This document shows, one piece after another, positions 20,497 to 21,553 of a stretch of 21,553 nucleotides of DNA. The notes beneath the pieces were generated by a model. The model was not told where the DNA came from. It did not search any database and saw nothing but the letters and a program-made list of their open reading frames with translations. The stretch is from NCBI GenBank assembly GCA_023375785.1, contig SZWC01000570.1, positions 55,429 to 76,981 on the forward strand, written 5' to 3'. The position numbers and the translations under genes were made by a program. The stretch comes from Penium margaritaceum (Eukaryota > Streptophyta > Zygnematophyceae > Desmidiales > Peniaceae). Positions within the stretch are counted from its first letter, which is position 1, and each line of letters begins with the position of its first letter.

Positions 20497-21008
20497 CACC
20501 AGGTCAGTTTTTGTTGAGTTGTTACGCGGAGGTGCCTTCACCAGAATACTCACTCTCACCTCCCTAGAGGGATGTTCCGTGGACGACCTGGAGGACAGAT
20601 TTGCGACCGCAGTATGACACCCCCCTATCCTCCCACGGCTTAGACTCGAAGGTAGAGTTGAGGTATCACTACACGGCCACCCCCCTCCCCCCAGGTCCCG
20701 AGCCTATTCTATTTTGCGCATACGAGGATTCAAACCCAGGACCTACCGCTCCATAATGTAACTCTACAAGCACTGAGCCAACTCACATGGTGTTCATATG
20801 ATGTCCAAATGACATTATATGGGTTCCTATGGGTAAAGGGCATAAAATAAGGGGGTGTAAGATTAGAGGGTAGTTTTCAAAAGTATGAATGATAACAAAG
20901 TTAGTTTAATCATAAAAATTTGACGCAGACGGAATGTCAAGTTTTGCAACTTTGAGCTTGAATAACCTCTCAACCATTGCTTCGACTGACCAGCCGTGAG
21001 AAGGAAAG
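20497..21008 (-). mobile_element. Non-satellite insert, copy 3 (tRNA-related, SINE-like candidate)
   Basis: About 512 bp, same site and orientation as the other two inserts, from CACCAGGTC to GAGAAGGAAAG. It has GGATGTTCCGTGGACGAC (as copy 2) and AAAGTATGAATGATAACAAAG (closer to copy 2 than copy 1). The identical position in all three cassettes argues for one insertion followed by amplification with its host monomers. Confidence 0.6.
20718..20787 (-). other. tRNA-like segment with A and B boxes, insert copy 3
   Basis: Best preserved of the three. Minus-strand A box is TGGCTCAGTGC (plus 20770-20780) and B box is GGTTTGAATCC (within plus 20726-20737), 10 of 11 to the consensus. About 32 nt lie between them. 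The T arm can only partly pair and the acceptor ends do not match. Confidence 0.68.
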
Positions 21009-21540
21009 TGGACAACACACACTGAAACTCTTTCTATGGTATTCAGTGACACAAGCATACGTTGGTTGGTCATTGTGCATGGTGACCACACCGTGCCACC
21101 ACTTATCGAAGGTCTTTGTACTTGCTAGTCGATACCGAGTACTCCCAAACCATTGTTTCTCCATCTGCCCATTTGTGACTTGTGTTATGAGCTGTGAACG
21201 TTGACCACACACACTAAGCTTCTTTGGTCATGAGCAGTGATGTATGCCTACTTGGATAGGTCATTGTGCACGGTAGCCACACCGTGCCAATACATACGAA
21301 AAATCTTTGTTCTTTATAAAAGATGCAGAGTGTTTTGAAACCATGTTTTTCCCCTCTGACCATGTGTGACTCATGTTATGGGTTGTGAAAGGTCACCACC
21401 CATATTGAAATTCTTCGGCCATGATAAGTGACATATGCCTAGTTTGGTTTATCGTTGTACGTAGTTACCACACCGTGTCACTACGTATTGAAGGTCTTTG
21501 TGCTTTCTAGTTGATAGCTAGTATCCCCAAACCATTGTTA

Positions 21541-21553
21541 CCCCCCCCCCCCC
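21541..21553. repeat. 13-C homopolymer at the window end
   Basis: The f and f' monomers normally read GTTACCCCCC (5-6 C) before the T of CTCTGAC or CTTTGAC. Here the run is at least 13 C and the sequence stops inside it. It may be a real expansion, or an error where reads or the assembly ended. Confidence 0.8.

Larger units (their letters stand above)
5817..21553. repeat. ~191-bp satellite array with six-monomer higher-order structure, open at the right edge
   Basis: Monomers of about 188-193 bp share GTGACTCGTGTTATGAG, a TCAACGTTGACCACAC-like stretch, GTGACATATGCCTACTTTGG, GTGCATGGTAGCCACACCG and CTTGCTAGTTGATA-like blocks. Six types recur in fixed order: a (CACATGAAGTG), b (CACTTAGTGACATT with CATCGTGCATGGTATCC), c (CACACAGCGG with TCAAAGGCAGTACATATG), d (CCCATATTGAAATTC with GTTTGGTGTGCATA), e (CATAGTGGACTTCTTCGG with TGCACGCTAGCC) and f (CACTGTGAAATCCG with TGTACATGGTTACC). 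Same-type monomers resemble each other far more than neighbours do, the definition of a higher-order repeat. Open frames here are at most 130 codons and recur only because the repeat recurs, so they are not genes. Confidence 0.95.
20161..21553. repeat. Cassette copy 3: c', g, insert, h, i, f' (cut by the window end)
   Basis: Starts 8688 bp after cassette 2 and keeps the same order and private variants. It carries a new inverted repeat in g (20279-20308). Monomer f' is incomplete: the window ends in a C-run where other f' copies read GTTACCCCCCTCTGAC. Confidence 0.88.

Noticed and set aside
20718..20787. Functional tRNA gene on the minus strand
   Set aside because: A and B boxes are good, but the acceptor arm does not pair, the T stem is imperfect and I cannot assign an anticodon arm. 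A tRNA-derived element is the safer reading.

Overview
This window contains no gene I can support. It is non-coding satellite DNA of a eukaryote: two unrelated tandem-repeat families meet at a sharp junction near position 5816. The repeats do not identify the species. The first array shows variation concentrated at CpG sites, which suggests a host with germline CpG methylation. The second array carries tRNA-like, retroposon-type DNA. A pericentromeric, subtelomeric or other heterochromatic location is inferred, not shown.

Region 1 (1-5816) is a 21-bp satellite. I count about 277 units by following the unit start CAG. The register slips only twice, by one base each (near 111 and 2928). The plus strand is C-rich. 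Inside the array are several homogenised higher-order blocks: 26 copies of a 42-bp dimer (1197-2288), about 2.7 copies of a 189-bp nine-unit repeat (3422-3925), four apparently identical 273-bp thirteen-unit repeats (4577-5668), and a dispersed 273-bp duplication (3107-3379 and 4304-4576). Because 21 is divisible by 3 and the consensus has no stop in any frame, every frame on both strands stays open for long stretches. These open frames are not evidence for genes.

Region 2 (5817-21553) is a satellite of about 191-bp monomers. Marker sequences show that six diverged monomer types (called a-f here) form a higher-order repeat of about 1145 bp. It recurs nine times in two runs, of three and six units. 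The runs are separated by a second, less frequent unit: a cassette of about 1.43 kb made of five variant monomers (c', g, h, i, f') and an inserted non-satellite sequence of about 510-520 bp. The cassette is present at 5873, 11473 and 20161 and is cut by the window end in the last case. Each insert holds a minus-strand tRNA-like segment with A-box and B-box motifs at tRNA-like spacing, next to poly-C tracts.

The layout is therefore: 21-bp array | end of a b monomer | cassette 1 | three hexamers (two with an extra monomer, one with a 28-bp deletion) | a-b | cassette 2 | six regular hexamers | a-b | cassette 3, cut in a 13-C run. The window records satellite evolution: unequal exchange, block homogenisation, co-amplification of a captured element and a fold-back mutation at 20279-20308. 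I see no protein-based system.
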